Below are positions 52,443 through 54,123 of a stretch of 54,123 nt of DNA, piece after piece. Under the pieces are notes generated by a model. That model was not told where the DNA came from and ran no database searches. It saw only the letters and a list, made by a program, of their open reading frames with translations. The stretch is taken from assembly GCA_047610385.1 (NCBI GenBank), contig JBLGAC010000027.1, positions 1 through 54,123 of the forward strand, read 5' to 3'. This stretch comes from JBOCEF01 sp047610385 (lineage in GTDB: Bacteria; Pseudomonadota; Alphaproteobacteria; Rhodobacterales; Rhodobacteraceae). Numbering within the stretch: position 1 is the stretch's first letter; each line of letters opens with the position of its first letter. The position numbers and the translations under genes are program-made.

Positions 52443-52874
52443 ATGCGCCTCGCCGCTTTCATAGTTCTTGCCGTTGGCGCCGGCGCATCCATGCTGGCTC
52501 ATGCCGCGACCACGGGCACCGCGCGCGTCGCGCTCACCCCCTCGGCGGCAGAGCTGCAATTTATGCGCCACGCGCTCGTCGATCAGCTGAGAACATCCGA
52601 AGGCGCCATCGCGGACGATCTATTGCTGTCTCCCGGCGACGTGCCGGGCGAATGGCAGTTTCGTGGCCGCGCCGCACCGACCCCTGACACAGCCGAAATC
52701 GGACCAGGCCAGCCCCACCCCCATGGCGCGCTATACGGGCGCGCCGCGCTGACCTGCGCGCTGGATGGTGCCCGTGCACCGCTTGCCGCGGGGTGTTGGC
52801 GGGTGACGCTGCTGCAGATCGGTGGCGGCAACATTGCGCGCCTGTCGGAGCCGCGGACTGCCACCGGAGGCTGA
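52443..52874 (+). CDS. Small exported protein of unknown function
   Basis: 143 residues with a clear signal peptide (hydrophobic core about 4-19, likely cleavage after AHA at about residue 21). The mature part has two Cys (LTCALDG and AGCWRV) that could form a disulfide in the periplasm. No family is recognised. The start is supported by GGAGGAG 4-5 bp upstream of the ATG. It is divergent from efp. Confidence 0.7.
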   Translation: MRLAAFIVLAVGAGASMLAHAATTGTARVALTPSAAELQFMRHALVDQLRTSEGAIADDLLLSPGDVPGEWQFRGRAAPTPDTAEIGPGQPHPHGALYGRAALTCALDGARAPLAAGCWRVTLLQIGGGNIARLSEPRTATGG

Positions 52875-53143
52875 GTGACACTGGCCCGACATGCATCACC
52901 CCGGCGCGGCGCTTCCGCGGGCACCGGGCTTTGTGGCGCGCACCAGCCATTGGCACCGCTTTCCCGCCGCCACCTGCGCTCTTGGCAAGGCCCGGACGTG
53001 GCTTGCGAGAAATGCTGAAATTTCCGACGCGGCGGGTGTTGACCCCGCCAGAACCATCCGATAGATCAGCTTTTACCGAAGGCGAGCAGCCGCGGCGAGG
53101 CGCAAAAACCGCGCTGACCGCACTGATCGCTTTAGGGTTCTGC

Positions 53144-53217
53144 TGGGGAATAGTTTAACGGTAGAACAGCGGTCTCTGACACCGTCAGTCCTGGTTCGAA
53201 TCCAGGTTCCCCAGCCA
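53144..53217 (+). tRNA. tRNA-Gln (anticodon CUG)
   Basis: The acceptor stem TGGGGAA pairs with TTCCCCA, discriminator G, and CCA is encoded. The anticodon arm is GCGGT-CTCTGAC-ACCGT with anticodon CTG (reads CAG, glutamine). The T arm is CCTGG-TTCGAAT-CCAGG. Total 74 nt. It sits at the border between host genes and a degraded zone. Confidence 0.96.
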
Positions 53218-53412
53218 TCAACCTTGGTAGCTGGTTTATTTTTATACAAAAACTCTGCACCCCAAACACTGACCTACCCAAAGACAAGCCCACCTCAAAA
53301 CGCTTAGATTTGAGAACCAAGCGGCGATCTCGTGGAGGCACCGCAGATGCTGCACTTTGATCTCTGGGGTCAGATTGATCTTCGAGGCTTTGGCAGACTG
53401 GCACCACCTCAG

Positions 53413-53616
53413 TCAGTCATTGTAGATGCCAGCTTGAAGCCGCTTGAAAGCCTGCTTGACCATGGCCAGCCTGTCCTTGCCTTCGGCGACGAAGGCCATA
53501 GCGTGAGATAAGGAAATGGTACAGTTTCTTGGATCTCAGCCCGCGCGCTCATAGGCGTCAAGGATGCCCTCCAGTAGCTCCTTCAGCTCACCTGACGCAC
53601 TGATCGCGGAATCGCT
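53413..53616 (-). pseudogene. Probable C-terminal remnant of an HsdR/DEAD-helicase-like protein
   Basis: Minus-strand pieces in shifted frames read SGELKELLEGILDAYERAG, then LRSKKLYHFLISRYG, then AFVAEGKDRLAMVKQAFKR and LQAGIYND followed by a stop. This order (long helix, KLYHFL.xRYG, final amphipathic helix) resembles the C-terminal helical tail of type I restriction R subunits. At least two frameshifts are needed, so it is dead. The family call is tentative. Confidence 0.4.
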
Positions 53617-53684
53617 CTAGGCCGCTCAGCCCTCTCACTGCGTGGCCTGGCGGAGATTCTGACCGCAGCGCGATCCGGGTTGCG

Positions 53685-53924
53685 CTAAATGCGAACCTTG
53701 CGCGCGCCCTTGCTGACCGAGGGGCTGTATTTGCTCTCTGGACCGTGGTTTACGTCGTCGCCGCAGCCCTCAACGCACATCTTCTCCGATTGATCGAACA
53801 GCATGAGACCGTCCAACTTGGGCAGAATGACGCGCACAGCCGCTTCGTCCTTGGTTTCGATATAGCCCTGCACCGTGTCGGCTTGCGGCGGATCGGGCCA
53901 GACAATCACTTTGAAGCATCGCAC
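53685..53924 (-). CDS. Small hypothetical protein, doubtful
   Basis: 79 residues (FKVIVWPDPPQADTVQGYI, then KLDGLMLFDQSEK) with no recognised domain. The composition looks protein-like (mixed charges, few Arg/Pro runs), and Cys residues occur in a CVEGCGDD motif. There is no clear ribosome binding site. It lies just inside the IS66 insertion point and might be a truncated gene. Confidence 0.35.
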   Translation of the reverse strand: MRCFKVIVWPDPPQADTVQGYIETKDEAAVRVILPKLDGLMLFDQSEKMCVEGCGDDVNHGPESKYSPSVSKGARKVRI

Positions 53925-54045
53925 CGCTTACGCGTGCGCCGCCGGTCCGGTGCGACCGGCCTTCATCGAGGGATAGGCCGTGAAGATGTGCTCATATAGC
54001 GTAAGCGTCCGGCCCCACCGCCCTGCCGCGCGTAGCGTGGGTCAG

Positions 54046-54075
54046 ATAGTGTCCGCTTTGGATAGCGGACACTAT
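54046..54075. repeat. 12-bp perfect inverted repeat in the IS66 leader
   Basis: ATAGTGTCCGCT and AGCGGACACTAT flank a 6-nt spacer directly upstream of the tnpA ribosome binding site. It could form an mRNA hairpin or be a repressor site. Confidence 0.9.
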
Positions 54076-54085
54076 GGAGCGGTTG

Positions 54086-54123
54086 ATGACGCGTCGGACG
54101 AAGCGGCTTTGGACGGACGAGGA
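54086..54123 (+). CDS. tnpA: IS66 accessory protein TnpA (3' partial)
   Basis: The first residues MTRRTKRLWTDEE match the N-terminus of IS66 TnpA, a helix-turn-helix protein needed for transposition. An in-frame ATG at 54074 (MERL...) is an alternative start that would lie within the hairpin. The gene continues past the end of the window. Confidence 0.7.
   Translation, partial: MTRRTKRLWTDE

Larger units (their letters stand above)
53218..54000. other. Degraded accessory zone beside tRNA-Gln
   Basis: Lower GC than the host genes with short, broken open frames. It contains a probable restriction-enzyme remnant (53413-53616) and a doubtful small frame (53685-53924), both on the minus strand. 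Otherwise I see nothing intact. Confidence 0.55.
54001..54123 (+). mobile_element. IS66-family insertion sequence, left end (runs off the window)
   Basis: The boundary starts GTAAGCGTCCGGCC, which matches the conserved GTAAGCG terminal inverted repeat of IS66 elements. A leader and the tnpA start follow. The right end and any target duplication are outside the window. Confidence 0.75.

Noticed and set aside
53132..53407. Open frame on the minus strand containing GEPGFEPGLTVSE
   Set aside because: This part is the antisense of tRNA-Gln, a well-known source of false proteins.

Overview
The window is GC-rich, densely coded DNA from an alphaproteobacterium, most likely of the Rhodobacterales (Rhodobacteraceae). 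This is inferred from the gene content: a yfgM-like/bamB/der operon, a zwf-pgl-edd-pgi-eda Entner-Doudoroff operon with no phosphofructokinase in view, a DUF3445 haem-type N-demethylase and an ExbB/OmpA motor pair. Genes are packed head-to-tail with many 4-base ATGA/GTGA stop-start overlaps. No species can be named from sequence alone.

Layout. (1) 3-7964 (+): a 5'-truncated MBL-fold/beta-CASP hydrolase, then a translationally coupled chain of an AMP-forming acyl/acetyl-CoA ligase, a fused E1alpha-E1beta 2-oxoacid dehydrogenase, an E2 lipoyl acyltransferase, a small acyl carrier protein and a short malic enzyme. The E1, E2 and malic enzyme reading frames are each broken by a -1 type frameshift, two of them with a probable further deletion, so the operon looks decayed unless these are consensus errors. 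(2) 7965-8747: a gene-poor stretch with an IS3-type transposase remnant and microsatellites. (3) 8748-12662 (-): a cupin, der, bamB and a yfgM-like TPR protein. (4) 13001-17394 (+): an RND efflux adaptor and pump, closed by a strong bidirectional terminator. (5) 17478-20918 (-): an Atm1-type ABC exporter and a LysM protein; then a LOG-family protein (+).

(6) 21672-26915: a catabolic block. A MarR regulator is divergent from a minus-strand operon of a NicX-like ring-cleaving dioxygenase, an alpha/beta hydrolase, an acyl-CoA dehydrogenase-like flavoprotein and an acyl-CoA ligase. This suggests breakdown of a hydroxypyridine or related ring and differs from the classical nic cluster. (7) 27106-30822 (+): a flavodoxin-fold quinone reductase, a GlcD-like FAD oxidase, a RidA protein and a beta-lactamase-fold hydrolase. 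(8) 31023-33196: a TTC38-like TPR protein and recO. (9) 33259-39594 (-): the Entner-Doudoroff operon, transcribed zwf-pgl-edd-pgi-eda.

(10) 40051-46118: a leaderless S8 peptidase, a DUF3445 protein coupled to a methyltransferase, a Wzz/BY-kinase-like protein with a degenerate Walker A, and an FMN reductase. (11) 46215-50141 (-): an ExbB/MotA-like protein and a MotB/OmpA-like protein with a periplasmic coiled coil of about 700 residues, the most unusual intact pair here. (12) 50689-53217: an inositol monophosphatase, EF-P, a small exported protein and tRNA-Gln(CUG). (13) 53218-54123: a degraded zone beside the tRNA with a probable restriction-enzyme remnant and the left end of an IS66-family element running off the window.

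Short tandem duplications sit at several gene ends and junctions (23141, 29511, 30826, 51494). One has duplicated a stop/start overlap six times.
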